A stretch of DNA of 64,000 nt from Brachybacterium sp. P6-10-X1 (GTDB taxonomy: Bacteria > Actinomycetota > Actinomycetes > Actinomycetales > Dermabacteraceae), in the NCBI RefSeq assembly GCF_001969445.1, contig NZ_CP017297.1, positions 186,001 through 250,000 of the forward strand, given 5' to 3'. Both the position numbers and the translations under genes were made by a program. Shown here one piece after another: positions 39,594 through 47,935 of the stretch. How positions within the stretch are numbered: position 1 is the stretch's first letter; the number at the start of each line of letters is the position of its first letter. The notes beneath the pieces were generated by a model. It made no database searches and was not told where the DNA came from. It worked only from the letters and a program-made list of their open reading frames with translations.

Positions 39594-40099
39594 TCCCCAC
39601 CATCCGCCCGGCCCTGCCGGCCGACGTCCGCGGCATCAACCGGCTCGTCGAGCCGATGACCCACACCGGCATCCTGCTGGGCAAGGACATGGTCTCCTAC
39701 TACGAAGCGGTCCAGGAGTTCCTCGTCGCCATCGATGACGACGGGACGGTCGTGGGCTGCGGTGCCCTCCACGTCATGTGGGAGGACCTCGCCGAGGTGC
39801 GCACTCTCGCCGTCGCCGACGACCAGCGCGGCACCGGGCTGGGGCACCGGATGCTGGCCTCCCTGCTTCAGCGGGCGGTCCAGCTCGGGCTCAGCCGAGT
39901 GTTCTGCCTGACCTTCGAGGTCGAGTTCTTCTCCCGCCACGGGTTCGAGGTGATGGCCGACGAGGTCGACCCGGAGGTCTACAACCAGCTGCTGCGGTCT
40001 CCGGACGAAGGCATCGCGGAATTCCTCGATCTCGCCCGCGTCAAGCCCAACACCCTCGGCAACACCCGGATGATCAGGGCGCTCGACGGAGACGGGTGA
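39590..40099 (+). CDS. argA: Amino-acid N-acetyltransferase (N-acetylglutamate synthase)
   Basis: 169 residues, a single GNAT domain. The acetyl-CoA loop is DDQRGTGLGHRML. Sequence blocks YEAVQEFLVA, VGCGALHVMWEDLAEVRTLAV, FCLTFEVEFFSRHGF and EFLDLARVKPNTLGNTRM match the stand-alone actinobacterial ArgA (Rv2747 type), which makes N-acetylglutamate for arginine synthesis. ATGA overlap with the DedA gene. Convergent with mutY. Confidence 0.88.
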   Translation: MIPTIRPALPADVRGINRLVEPMTHTGILLGKDMVSYYEAVQEFLVAIDDDGTVVGCGALHVMWEDLAEVRTLAVADDQRGTGLGHRMLASLLQRAVQLGLSRVFCLTFEVEFFSRHGFEVMADEVDPEVYNQLLRSPDEGIAEFLDLARVKPNTLGNTRMIRALDGDG

Positions 40100-40170
40100 C
40101 GGGATCCGCCAGCTCGGGGGAAGTCTCCGCCGGCCGGCGAGGACTCCACCGGCCGCGGGACGGCTGCGGC

Positions 40171-40187
40171 GGCCGAGGAACGGCCGA
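40171..40187. terminator. Hairpin between argA and mutY
   Basis: CGGCCG (40171-40176), loop AGGAA, CGGCCG (40182-40187), in the 108-bp gap between convergent genes. Several overlapping GC-rich stems are possible there. Confidence 0.35.
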
Positions 40188-40207
40188 GCCGGCGCGCGGC
40201 AGCCCGT

Positions 40208-41065
40208 TCAGGGCAGGCGAAGCCGCTCCCCGGCGCGCGCTGCGAGCCCGTCCCGGAGCAAGGACGCGGTGCAGCGCTCCACCCGGGTCGGATCCGACGG
40301 GTCCAGGGCGAGCAGATCGGCGGGGGCCGCCTCGCCCTCGCGTCGCAGCACCGCCATGATCTTCCCGCGCATCTGCCGGTCGGTCCCCTCGAAACGCTGC
40401 CGGCGTCGACCGTCCTCGGCAGCAGCGGGTCGTCCCGCCGCGTACCAGGTGCACCCGGCCCCGGCCAGCGGGCACCGCTGGCACTGGGGCGAGCGCGCCG
40501 TGCACACGAGGGCGCCCAGCTCCATCACCGCCTGATTCCAGGCGACGGAGCGTTCACGGCCGGTCGGCAGACTCCGGGTGGCCAGGGCGCGTTCGGCCGC
40601 GGAGTACGACGCATCGGGCAGTGCGGTCCCGCGCACGGAGCGGGCCAGCACCCGGCGGATGTTGGTGTCGGCCACCACCGCGCGCCCGTGGTGCGCGAAG
40701 GCGGTGACGGCGGCGGCGGTGTACTCGCCGATACCGGGCAGGGAGCGCAGGGCTTCGATGCCGCGGGGGACGGCGCCGCCGTGCTCGCGGACGATGGCGC
40801 GCGCGCACTCCTGCAGGCGGAGAGCCCGGCGCGGATAACCGAGCCGGTCCCAGCGCCGCAATACCTCAGCCGTCGGGGCATCCGCGAGGTCGGCCGGCGT
40901 GGGCCAGTGCCCCATCCAGTCGAGCCAACGCGGGAGGACCCGGACCACCGGGGTCTGCTGCAGCATGACCTCGGAGACGAGGATCGCCCAGGGCGAGGTG
41001 TCCGGGCGTCGCCAAGGGAGGTCGCGGCCCTGGACGCCGAACCAGTCGATCACCGCGTCGACCAT
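40208..41065 (-). CDS. mutY: A/G-specific adenine DNA glycosylase
   Basis: 285 residues from ATG 41065. MutY removes A opposite 8-oxoG. HhH-GPD motif LPGIGEYTAAAV and ADTNIRRVLAR; the catalytic Glu lies in SEVMLQQTPV. The iron-sulfur motif CTARSPQCQRCPLAGAGC supplies four cysteines. The start is uncertain: no ribosome-binding site precedes ATG 41065, and the open frame continues upstream through an Asp-rich repeat tract without an ATG/GTG. The position after clpC matches the M. tuberculosis order. Confidence 0.88.
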   Translation of the reverse strand: MVDAVIDWFGVQGRDLPWRRPDTSPWAILVSEVMLQQTPVVRVLPRWLDWMGHWPTPADLADAPTAEVLRRWDRLGYPRRALRLQECARAIVREHGGAVPRGIEALRSLPGIGEYTAAAVTAFAHHGRAVVADTNIRRVLARSVRGTALPDASYSAAERALATRSLPTGRERSVAWNQAVMELGALVCTARSPQCQRCPLAGAGCTWYAAGRPAAAEDGRRRQRFEGTDRQMRGKIMAVLRREGEAAPADLLALDPSDPTRVERCTASLLRDGLAARAGERLRLP

Positions 41066-41075
41066 GGTGTCGTCG

Positions 41076-41145
41076 GCGTGGTCGTTCGGGTCGTTCTGGT
41101 CGTTCTGGTCGGTCCGGTCGGCGAGGTCGGTCCGGTCGTCGGTCC
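41076..41145. repeat. Degenerate 9-bp repeats upstream of mutY
   Basis: Plus strand shows GGTCGTTCT/GGTCGTTCG/GGTCGGTCC units repeated about eight times. In the mutY frame it would encode Asp/Asn/Arg/Thr repeats (DRTDQNDQNDPND). It covers the place where a ribosome-binding site is expected. Confidence 0.65.
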
Positions 41146-41160
41146 TCAGGGGTCCATGAG

Positions 41161-41198
41161 CGACGCGGGACGGGACCGCTCGGTCCCGTCCCGCGTCG
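41161..41198 (-). terminator. Perfect 18-bp hairpin after mscL
   Basis: Arms 41161-41178 and 41181-41198 are exact reverse complements (GACGCGGGACGGGACC core). It lies 35 nt past the mscL stop and ahead of mutY on the same strand. Confidence 0.75.
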
Positions 41199-41232
41199 AG
41201 GGAGTGAGGCGCCGTGGCCCCTGGTCCGTCGG

Positions 41233-41661
41233 TCAGGCCTGCGGCCCTGCCTGCCGGTCGGAGGACGGGTCGCGCTGCGACGACAGCAGGTCGCGGATCT
41301 CGGTGAGCAGCAGGATGTCCTCGGACAGAGGGGTCTCCTCCTCCTCCGGGAGCCCGCGACGCTTGCGGTCCAGGGCGCGAGCCTTGGAGATCGGCAGCAC
41401 GAACACGAAGTACACGACGGCTGCCGTGATGAGGAAGGCGATGACCGCGGAGAGGATCGCCCCGACGTCGACCCGCGTCGACTCGTTGGTGATCAGGAAC
41501 GCGAGGCCATGGACGTTGCCGCCGCCGAAGACATTGATGATGGGCTGGATCAAGTTGTCCACGAAGGCCCCGATCAGCGCGGTGAACGCGGAGCCGATGA
41601 CGAGACCGACCGCGAGGTCGATGACGTTGCCCTGCATGATGAAGTCCTTGAAACCCTTCAT
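41233..41661 (-). CDS. mscL: Large-conductance mechanosensitive channel
   Basis: 142 residues. The N-terminal amphipathic helix MKGFKDFIMQGNVIDLAVGLVIGSAF is diagnostic, with TM1 at about 15-43 and TM2 at about 68-93; a charged C-terminal bundle follows. It opens under membrane tension to release solutes in hypoosmotic shock. AAGGA precedes the ATG. The SAF-domain gene is upstream on the same strand. Confidence 0.95.
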   Translation of the reverse strand: MKGFKDFIMQGNVIDLAVGLVIGSAFTALIGAFVDNLIQPIINVFGGGNVHGLAFLITNESTRVDVGAILSAVIAFLITAAVVYFVFVLPISKARALDRKRRGLPEEEETPLSEDILLLTEIRDLLSSQRDPSSDRQAGPQA

Positions 41662-41697
41662 GGGTCATCCTTACTGGGATCTGGGATCGGGATCATG

Positions 41698-42354
41698 TCA
41701 CCGAGGCGACACCTCGGGACTGTAGCCGACGATCGAGACCGAGACCCATCCTTCCCGCATGGCGTGAGCCACTTCTCGGGCGCGGGGCCGCTCGACAGAG
41801 ACCAGCACCTGCGCCGCCCCGGTCGTGCCCTGCCCGAGCACGTCCTCGGTGCCACCGGCGTCCGGGAGCTCGACGACGACGGCGGGGACCGCGGCGACGG
41901 AGGCGGGGTCGGGGCCCGAGGTGAGGACGTCGAGATGTGCGCCAGGGACCAGACGCGGCACCAGCACCGCCGGCACGGGCAGCGCCATCAGCGCGGAACC
42001 CTCGGGGACCGCCGCGGCGCCGTCCCCGATGAGCAGGCCGGGCAGCAGTGGGGTGCGGGCCGGGATGTCGAGCGCGATCTCGCGGCCCACGAGCTGCTTC
42101 GGCGTGCTCGAGCTCCCCGCCGGGACGAGCTCGGTGGCGACCCGCACCGTGCGCAGGTGCTGGTCGGTCAGGACCGTCCCGGCCGGCAGGTCGTCCGCCG
42201 CGGCCACCACCGGGACGCCGCGCGTGCTCGGCGGCAGCAGAGAAGGGACGATCAGGGCCAGGGTCAGGGCGAGGGCGAGCACGAGCAGTGTGCGGCGGCG
42301 GCGCCGCAGGGCACGCCGCCAGGCGGGGAGGGATGCGCGGATCCGGGTGAGCAT
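41698..42354 (-). CDS. SAF-domain protein (CpaB/RcpC-like)
   Basis: 218 residues. A strongly basic N terminus (RRALRRRRR), one membrane anchor (about 22-42), then a SAF-type domain (VPVVAAADDLPAGTVLTDQHLRTVRV, residues 47-110). Such proteins are related to the Flp-pilus factor CpaB, but no pilus genes are near, and mscL-linked SAF proteins are common in actinobacteria. Function unknown. Confidence 0.8.
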   Translation of the reverse strand: MLTRIRASLPAWRRALRRRRRTLLVLALALTLALIVPSLLPPSTRGVPVVAAADDLPAGTVLTDQHLRTVRVATELVPAGSSSTPKQLVGREIALDIPARTPLLPGLLIGDGAAAVPEGSALMALPVPAVLVPRLVPGAHLDVLTSGPDPASVAAVPAVVVELPDAGGTEDVLGQGTTGAAQVLVSVERPRAREVAHAMREGWVSVSIVGYSPEVSPR

Positions 42355-42434
42355 GCCCCGAACCTAGAGGGCACCGCGCCCTCCAGCCCGCCGTGCGGCT
42401 GTGCTGTGGACGACGGGACGCTGGGGAGGAAGGA

Positions 42435-42833
42435 TCAGGAGGAGGCTGCTGCGGCCGCCGGCTGCGCGCTCGGGGAGGAGCCGCCGGCAGAGGACCCGGA
42501 CGTGCCCGAGCCGCCGCTCGCCGCGCCGTCCGAGGAGGAGCTGGACGAGGACGAGCTGGACGAGGACGCACCGTCGGAAGCCGCGGAGGGGCCGTCCGAG
42601 GACGAGGAGTCGCTGCTGGACGAGCCCGAGGAGGACTGCGAGGACGCCGCGGAGTTCGCGGAGTCGGTGGAGTAGAAACCAGATCCCTTGAAGACGATGC
42701 CCACCGAATCGAAGACCTTCCGCAGTGCATCCTGCGCGCACTCGGGGCAGGTCACCAGCGAGTCCTCGCTGAAGCTCTGGTACTGCTCGAACCGGTGCCC
42801 GCAGCTCTTGCAGGCGTAGACATAGGTGGGCAC
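42435..42833 (-). CDS. FmdB-family zinc-ribbon protein with Ser-rich tail
   Basis: 132 residues from GTG 42833, preceded by GGAGG. Residues 1-55 form the FmdB regulatory domain with two cysteine pairs (CKSCG, CPECA) and the VFKGSGFYSTD end. The remaining 75 residues are mostly Ser with Ala, Gly and Asp, including a run of 12 Ser. Corresponds in position to Rv0991c, beside the cyclo-ligase gene. Confidence 0.88.
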   Translation of the reverse strand: MPTYVYACKSCGHRFEQYQSFSEDSLVTCPECAQDALRKVFDSVGIVFKGSGFYSTDSANSAASSQSSSGSSSSDSSSSDGPSAASDGASSSSSSSSSSSSDGAASGGSGTSGSSAGGSSPSAQPAAAAASS

Positions 42834-42916
42834 GAGGCATCCTCCGGGATCTTCTCTCAGCGACCGCTGGCGCGGCGACCGGAGCGATTCTACGTCCGGG
42901 AGCCGGGTTCCGGGGC

Positions 42917-43585
42917 TCAGGAGCCCTCGAGCGTGACCAAGCGGACGAGCCCGTCGGCCGTGAGGACGGTGGGGATCGGCACGTCGTGCTCCCCACGGGG
43001 CAGGCTGCCCGCCTCCAGCAGCTCGTCGGGATGGATCACCGTGACCACCCGGGTGTCCGTGCCCGACGCCGCGAGCGCCCGGTCGTAGTACCCGGCGCCG
43101 TGCCCGATCCGGGTCCCGGAGCGATCCACCGCCACCGCCGGGGTCAGCACGAGGAACGCGTCGGCGAGCGCATCGGGGCCCAGACGCTCCCCGTCGGGCT
43201 CTGGGCCGAAGCCCCGTCCCGGGGACGGGAGGAAGGGGGAGTGGCCGTCCCAGGTGATCCACTCGAGCCGGCGCCCCGCGGAGGCGGGGAAGATCAGCCG
43301 GGCCCCGAGCGCGACGAGCTCGTCGACCAGGGGCATGACGTCGGCCTCGAGAGACGAGGGGTGGTACGCCGCCACCAGCGGCGCCCTGCCCCCGTCGCCC
43401 TCCTCCGCCACCGAGAGGACTGCTTCGCGCACCTGCGCGAGCAGCGGGGCGGCATGGTCGAGGAGCTGCAGTGCCTCCCAGGCCCGACGCGCGCTGCCCG
43501 CCTCGCCCCCGTAGGCCCGGGAACGCCGGGCCCGCAGCTCTGTGCGCAGCTGCTTCTTGCGAGCCGCCATCGCCTCGGTGTCCAT
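42917..43585 (-). CDS. 5-formyltetrahydrofolate cyclo-ligase
   Basis: 222 residues. It converts 5-formyl-THF to 5,10-methenyl-THF with ATP. The signature GTRIGHGAGYYDRAL and the N-terminal RKKQLRTELRARR are typical. ATG 43585 is used; ATG 43570 is an alternative. The upstream sequence is a four-copy 13-bp repeat, so the longer frame to 43642 is a translated repeat. Divergent from the acetyltransferase gene. Confidence 0.92.
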   Translation of the reverse strand: MDTEAMAARKKQLRTELRARRSRAYGGEAGSARRAWEALQLLDHAAPLLAQVREAVLSVAEEGDGGRAPLVAAYHPSSLEADVMPLVDELVALGARLIFPASAGRRLEWITWDGHSPFLPSPGRGFGPEPDGERLGPDALADAFLVLTPAVAVDRSGTRIGHGAGYYDRALAASGTDTRVVTVIHPDELLEAGSLPRGEHDVPIPTVLTADGLVRLVTLEGS

Positions 43586-43591
43586 GCCCCC

Positions 43592-43643
43592 AGGCTCCCA
43601 CACCAGGCTCCCACACCGGGCTCCCACACCGGGCTCCCACACC
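43592..43643. repeat. Four 13-bp tandem repeats
   Basis: RGGCTCCCACACC at 43592-43604, 43605-43617, 43618-43630 and 43631-43643; only the first base varies. It fills the promoter region between two divergent genes. Confidence 0.9.
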
Positions 43644-43703
43644 GGGCTTCTTGCCGGAGCGCCTGCGCACGCCCGGGATCAGGAGTCCGTCTACGATGGC
43701 GCG

Positions 43704-44330
43704 ATGGTTCACGTCTGGCCGCTCACCCTGCGCGACGAGGAGCTCGTGCTGCGGCCCCTGCGACGGCGGGACCGCCCCGAGTTCGACCGCCTGCGGGAGC
43801 GCAACCGTGCCTGGCTGCGACCGTGGGATGCGACCGATCCCGAGCGTGCCGCCCGCCAGCTGCCGTTCACCGCGCTGCGTCGGTGGAACGACCGACAAGC
43901 CCGGCTCGGCTGGTACCTGCCGCTGGCGATCACCGCCGGCGGTCGCCTCGCGGGGCAGATCACGGCCGGACCGATCCAGTACGGCGCGCTGCGCTCGACG
44001 GTGCTGGGGTACTGGATCGACCGCGAGCGGGCCGGGGCCGGTCTGGTCCCCCGCGCGACAGCGCTGATGATCGATCACCTCTTCGCCGAGCTCGGGCTGC
44101 ACCGCATCGAGGTCACGGTGCGCCCGGAGAACACGGCGAGCCTGCGCGTGGTGGAGAAGCTCCACCTGCGTCCCGAGGGGCTGCGCCGCTCGGCGATCCA
44201 TGTCGACGGCGCGTGGCGGGACCACCTGGTGTTCGCGCTCACCGCCGAGGAGGTCACCACGGGCGCGGACGGCCACGGGGTGCTCGCACGGCTTCATCGC
44301 GAGTTCCCGTCCGACACGCCCACGGGATGA
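43704..44330 (+). CDS. GNAT N-acetyltransferase (RimJ-like)
   Basis: 208 residues. RimJ/RimL-type GNAT: LRPLRRRDRPEFDRLRERN at the N terminus, GYWIDRERAGAGLVPRATALMIDHLF (acetyl-CoA site), HRIEVTVRPENTASLRVVEKLHLRPEG. Counterpart of rimJ (Rv0995) near mscL/cyclo-ligase in M. tuberculosis; the substrate is probably a protein N terminus but is not proven. TACGAT (43692-43697) ends 6 nt before ATG 43704, suggesting a leaderless message. Confidence 0.88.
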   Translation: MVHVWPLTLRDEELVLRPLRRRDRPEFDRLRERNRAWLRPWDATDPERAARQLPFTALRRWNDRQARLGWYLPLAITAGGRLAGQITAGPIQYGALRSTVLGYWIDRERAGAGLVPRATALMIDHLFAELGLHRIEVTVRPENTASLRVVEKLHLRPEGLRRSAIHVDGAWRDHLVFALTAEEVTTGADGHGVLARLHREFPSDTPTG

Positions 44331-44366
44331 CCAGGGAAGTCACATCGCTGTCATTACTGTAGCGGT

Positions 44367-45251
44367 GTGGAGTCGATCAACCTCGGAGCCGTCCTCTTCG
44401 GCCTCTTGCTGCTGCTGTGGGTGGCCTACGCCCTGCCGCGCACCGCGCGCCGACGCGACGTGATGGGCCGTGCCCGCACCACCGAGCTCACCGAGATGAC
44501 CTCGGAGGCCCGGGACCTGTCCGAGGCCGTCCACACCCGCCGCTCCTCCCGTGAGGTGAATGCCGCCATGTCCCAGGACCGCCTGTTGCTGCGACCCGCC
44601 GATCCCACCAGCCGCCCCCGCTTCGACGCCGTCCCCGGCGCCCGCATCGACGTCCTGGAGGAGAGGGCGCGTTCGCGCCGGGTGATGCGAGCCGTGCTCG
44701 CGCTGCTGGCCGGGGTCACCCTCGCCCTGATCGGTCTCGCTCTCGCGCAGGTCATCGCCGGGTGGGTGCCGCTGATCGGGGTCGCCGGCCTCGCCGCGTA
44801 CCTCGTCGGCCTGCGCCGCGCCGAGCTCGAGCGCCGCGCCCGCACCACCCGCACCGCGACCCGTGCCCGCCAGGAGCGCGCCGAACGGGAGACCGCCCGT
44901 CGGGCCGATGCCGCGAGGACCGCGGCCCCCGTCGCGGAGCCGGAGGCCCCGCATGCCCCGCCCGAGGCGCCCGGACGGCGCGAACGCCTGGAGACCACCA
45001 CCGAGCGCGCCGCCCACCAGGTCTCCGCGCCGGGGGAGTGGATGCCGCGACCGGTCCCGCGTCCCACCTACACCCTTCGCGGCGAGGTCGACGACCTCGC
45101 CAGCCGTCATGCCGCTCACCGCCGGAGCATGCAGGCCACGTCGGTCCCGCTCGAGAGCGAAGGGGTCGAGGAGCTCGAGGCGGCCGACGAGAGCTACGCC
45201 CCTGCGCAGGACCTGCAGCTCGACGAGATCCTCGCCCGCCGCCGCGCCTGA
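44367..45251 (+). CDS. Conserved membrane protein, unknown function
   Basis: 294 residues from GTG. One N-terminal hydrophobic helix (about 6-24) and a helix pair (about 113-150) are separated by a charged segment; the C-terminal half is Arg/Glu/Ala-rich and likely helical or disordered. It occupies the place of Rv0996, after rimJ. TACTGT (44355-44360) ends 6 nt before the GTG and there is no ribosome-binding site, so it may be leaderless. One base separates its stop from the next gene. Confidence 0.75.
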   Translation: MESINLGAVLFGLLLLLWVAYALPRTARRRDVMGRARTTELTEMTSEARDLSEAVHTRRSSREVNAAMSQDRLLLRPADPTSRPRFDAVPGARIDVLEERARSRRVMRAVLALLAGVTLALIGLALAQVIAGWVPLIGVAGLAAYLVGLRRAELERRARTTRTATRARQERAERETARRADAARTAAPVAEPEAPHAPPEAPGRRERLETTTERAAHQVSAPGEWMPRPVPRPTYTLRGEVDDLASRHAAHRRSMQATSVPLESEGVEELEAADESYAPAQDLQLDEILARRRA

Positions 45252-45252
45252 G

Positions 45253-46458
45253 ATGGACGGGTCCGCACGCCTGGACGCGATCGACCGGGTGCTGGCCCGC
45301 GACGGCTGGGCCGAGCGGCCGCTGGCGGTGCTCGATCTCGACGCCTTCGACGCGAACCTCGCGGAACTGGCCCGTCGCGCCGACGGCACCCCGCTGCGGG
45401 TCGCCTCGAAATCCCTGCGCGTGCGCGCCCTGCTGGAGCGAGCACTGACGCACCCGGGATACCGCGGTGTCCTCGCGTACACGCTGCCGGAGGCCCTCTG
45501 GCTCGTGGGTCACGGGATCGAGGACCTGGTGGTCGCCTATCCCACCGCCGAGCGCGCCGCACTGCGCCGGCTGGTGGGCGATCCGTCGGCGCTGGCTGCG
45601 GTCACCCTGATGGTCGACGAGGTCGCCCAGCTCGAGCTGATCCTGGACGCGACGTCGGATGTGCGCGGCGGGGCGCTGCCGATCCGGGTCGCACTCGAGC
45701 TCGACGTCTCCTACGCGCCGCTGCCGGGCGTCCGCTTCGGCGCCCATCGCTCCCCGGTGCACACCCCCGAGCACGCCCGCGCCCTGGCTCAGGAGATCGT
45801 GCGTCGCCCGGGGCTCGAGCTGGTCGGCCTGATGGCCTACGAAGGGCACATCGCCGGGGTCGCCGACGCGGCCCGCACCCCGTACGGCGCCGCCGTGCGC
45901 ACCATGAAGACCCTCTCCAGACCCGACATCGCCGCCCGCCGGGCCGAGGCGGTCGCCGCGGTGCGCGAGGTCGCGGACCTCGAGTTCGTCAACGGCGGCG
46001 GCACGGGATCGATCGAGTCCACCGGCGCCGGGGGCGCCGTCACCGAGATCGCCGCCGGCTCCGGGCTCATCGGCCCCGGGCTGTTCGACCACTACCGCGA
46101 CTTCCGCCCTCGGCCGGCTCTCCACCTGGGGTTCTCCGTCGTCAGACGGCCTGGACCCGGGATCGCCACGCTGCTGGGCGGCGGGTGGATCGCCAGCGGG
46201 GTGCCCGGGGAGGACCGCCTGCCCACCATCGCGCATCCTGCCGGACTGTCCTACGCGCCGCAGGAGGCGGCCGGTGAGGTGCAGACCCCGGTCGTGGGTG
46301 CCGCCGCCGACGATCTGCGCGTCGGAGGGACCGTCTGGCTGCGGCACGCGAAAGCGGGGGAACCTGCGGAGCACGTGGCGACCTATGTGCTGATCTCCGG
46401 CGACGAGGTGGTCGCAGCCGTCCCCACCTACCGCGGAGAGGGGGCAGCCTTCCTCTGA
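45253..46458 (+). CDS. Alanine-racemase-fold PLP enzyme (amino-acid deaminase/aldolase)
   Basis: 401 residues. Fold III PLP domain: the likely Schiff-base Lys is in RVASKSLRV (about residue 53); LVAYPTAER and LMAYEGHI follow the barrel. The C-terminal domain with PTIAHPAGLSYAPQEAAGEVQTPV resembles D-threonine aldolase/D-serine dehydratase proteins. Acts on a D- or beta-hydroxy amino acid; which one is not clear. It is followed by a lactone-oxidase gene 40 bp on, perhaps in the same operon. Confidence 0.83.
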   Translation: MDGSARLDAIDRVLARDGWAERPLAVLDLDAFDANLAELARRADGTPLRVASKSLRVRALLERALTHPGYRGVLAYTLPEALWLVGHGIEDLVVAYPTAERAALRRLVGDPSALAAVTLMVDEVAQLELILDATSDVRGGALPIRVALELDVSYAPLPGVRFGAHRSPVHTPEHARALAQEIVRRPGLELVGLMAYEGHIAGVADAARTPYGAAVRTMKTLSRPDIAARRAEAVAAVREVADLEFVNGGGTGSIESTGAGGAVTEIAAGSGLIGPGLFDHYRDFRPRPALHLGFSVVRRPGPGIATLLGGGWIASGVPGEDRLPTIAHPAGLSYAPQEAAGEVQTPVVGAAADDLRVGGTVWLRHAKAGEPAEHVATYVLISGDEVVAAVPTYRGEGAAFL

Positions 46459-46498
46459 GGGGGGTCCTCACCCGGCGCTGCAGGAAGGAGAACCCATC

Positions 46499-47809
46499 GT
46501 GCTGATCCCGCGACCCACCCACCGCACCTGGAGCGGGAAGGTCCGCTGGAGTCCGAAGCAGGTCCTCGCCCCGAGCGGCGAGGACGAGATCCTCGCGGCG
46601 CTGCGCACCGCCCGCGAGGCCGGATCGGGCCTGCGGGTGATCGGCGGCGGGCACTCCTTCTCCGCACTGGTGGCGACCGATGGTGTGATGGTCACCCTCG
46701 ACGGCTGCCGGGGCCTGGTGCGGGCCGATACGGACTCGGGCCTCGTCACCCTGCGCGGCGGGACCCGGCTGTGGGAGATCGCCGATCTGCTCGCCCCGCT
46801 CGGCCTCGCGCTGCCGGTGATGGGGGACATCGACCACCAGTCCATCGCCGGGGCGATCCAGACCGGCACCCATGGAACCGGGGCGCGCTGCACCGGCTTC
46901 GCGGGCATGGTCCGCGGGCTCCGCCTCGCCCTGCCCGACGGGTCCGTCGTGGACACCTCGCCGTCGCAGGATGCGGATCTGTTCGAGGCCGCCCGGCTCG
47001 GGCTCGGCACGATCGGCGTGGTCCTCGAGGTCACGCTGGCCTGTGTGCCCCGGTACCGGCTGGATCTCGTCGAGGCCACCGTCGATCTCGAGGAGGCGCT
47101 CGGCAGTTTCCTCGCGGACTCCGCGATCATCGACCACCACGAGCTGTTCTGGTTCCCGCGCACCGCCCGCGCGACGGCGCGGACCATGCGCCGCGTCCCC
47201 CAGGACACCGCGGTCCGGGGCCCCGGCCGGCTGGTCGGGACGCTCCAGCGGGAGGTGCTCGGCAACGGCGCCTGGGAGCTGCTGTGCCGTGGGGCCTCGC
47301 TCGCGCCGGCTCTCAGCCGGCCCGCCGCCGAGCTCGCCTCCCGGGTCCTTGCCGGGCCGCGCGTGCTGGACGACTCCTCCGCCGTGTTCACCGCGCCGCG
47401 CCGGGTGCGCTTCCACGAGTCCGAGTGGGCGATCCCCGCCGAGCGTCTCGGGGAGGCTGTCGCCGCGCTGCGGACTCGATTCGACGCCGAGGACGTGCGC
47501 GTCAGCTTTCCGCTGGAGATCCGGCGGGCCGCTCCCGACGACGTCTGGCTGTCCACCGCCTACGGCCGCGACACCGTGTACCTCGCCGCCCACCGCTACC
47601 ACCGGGAGGACCCCGGGCCGTACCTGCTGCTCGTCCAGCGCACGCTCGCACCCTTCGCGGCGCGGCCGCACTGGGGCAAGCAGCACTGGCTCGGGTCCCG
47701 GGAGCTGGGTGAGCTGTATCCGCGCTTCGAGGACTTCCGAGCTGTGCGTGCGGCGGCAGACCCCGACCGGATGCTGCTGACCCCGTATCTGGACCACCTG
47801 CTGGGGTGA
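46499..47809 (+). CDS. FAD-linked sugar-lactone oxidase (D-arabinono-1,4-lactone oxidase family)
   Basis: 436 residues. FAD-binding PCMH domain: VIGGGHSFSAL, GAIQTGTHGTGA; C-terminal ALO domain with HWGKQHWL near the end. Oxidises aldonolactones or alditols with oxygen or a carrier. Neither the substrate nor the link with the upstream PLP enzyme can be shown. AAGGAGA precedes GTG 46499. Confidence 0.85.
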   Translation: MLIPRPTHRTWSGKVRWSPKQVLAPSGEDEILAALRTAREAGSGLRVIGGGHSFSALVATDGVMVTLDGCRGLVRADTDSGLVTLRGGTRLWEIADLLAPLGLALPVMGDIDHQSIAGAIQTGTHGTGARCTGFAGMVRGLRLALPDGSVVDTSPSQDADLFEAARLGLGTIGVVLEVTLACVPRYRLDLVEATVDLEEALGSFLADSAIIDHHELFWFPRTARATARTMRRVPQDTAVRGPGRLVGTLQREVLGNGAWELLCRGASLAPALSRPAAELASRVLAGPRVLDDSSAVFTAPRRVRFHESEWAIPAERLGEAVAALRTRFDAEDVRVSFPLEIRRAAPDDVWLSTAYGRDTVYLAAHRYHREDPGPYLLLVQRTLAPFAARPHWGKQHWLGSRELGELYPRFEDFRAVRAAADPDRMLLTPYLDHLLG

Positions 47810-47935
47810 GAGGTGGGCGCTCCAGCGACCCGGTGATGTCGGCGATCCGGGCCATCCGGCGCGATCCGTGCGGCGGCCCGGTCCGGCCTGCGGCGGGTTC
47901 AGCACCCGGATCCGCCTCGGCCTAGGCTGACGGCG

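Noticed and set aside
41698-42354. Flp pilus assembly gene
   Set aside because: SAF domain alone; no pilin, TadA or secretin genes nearby.
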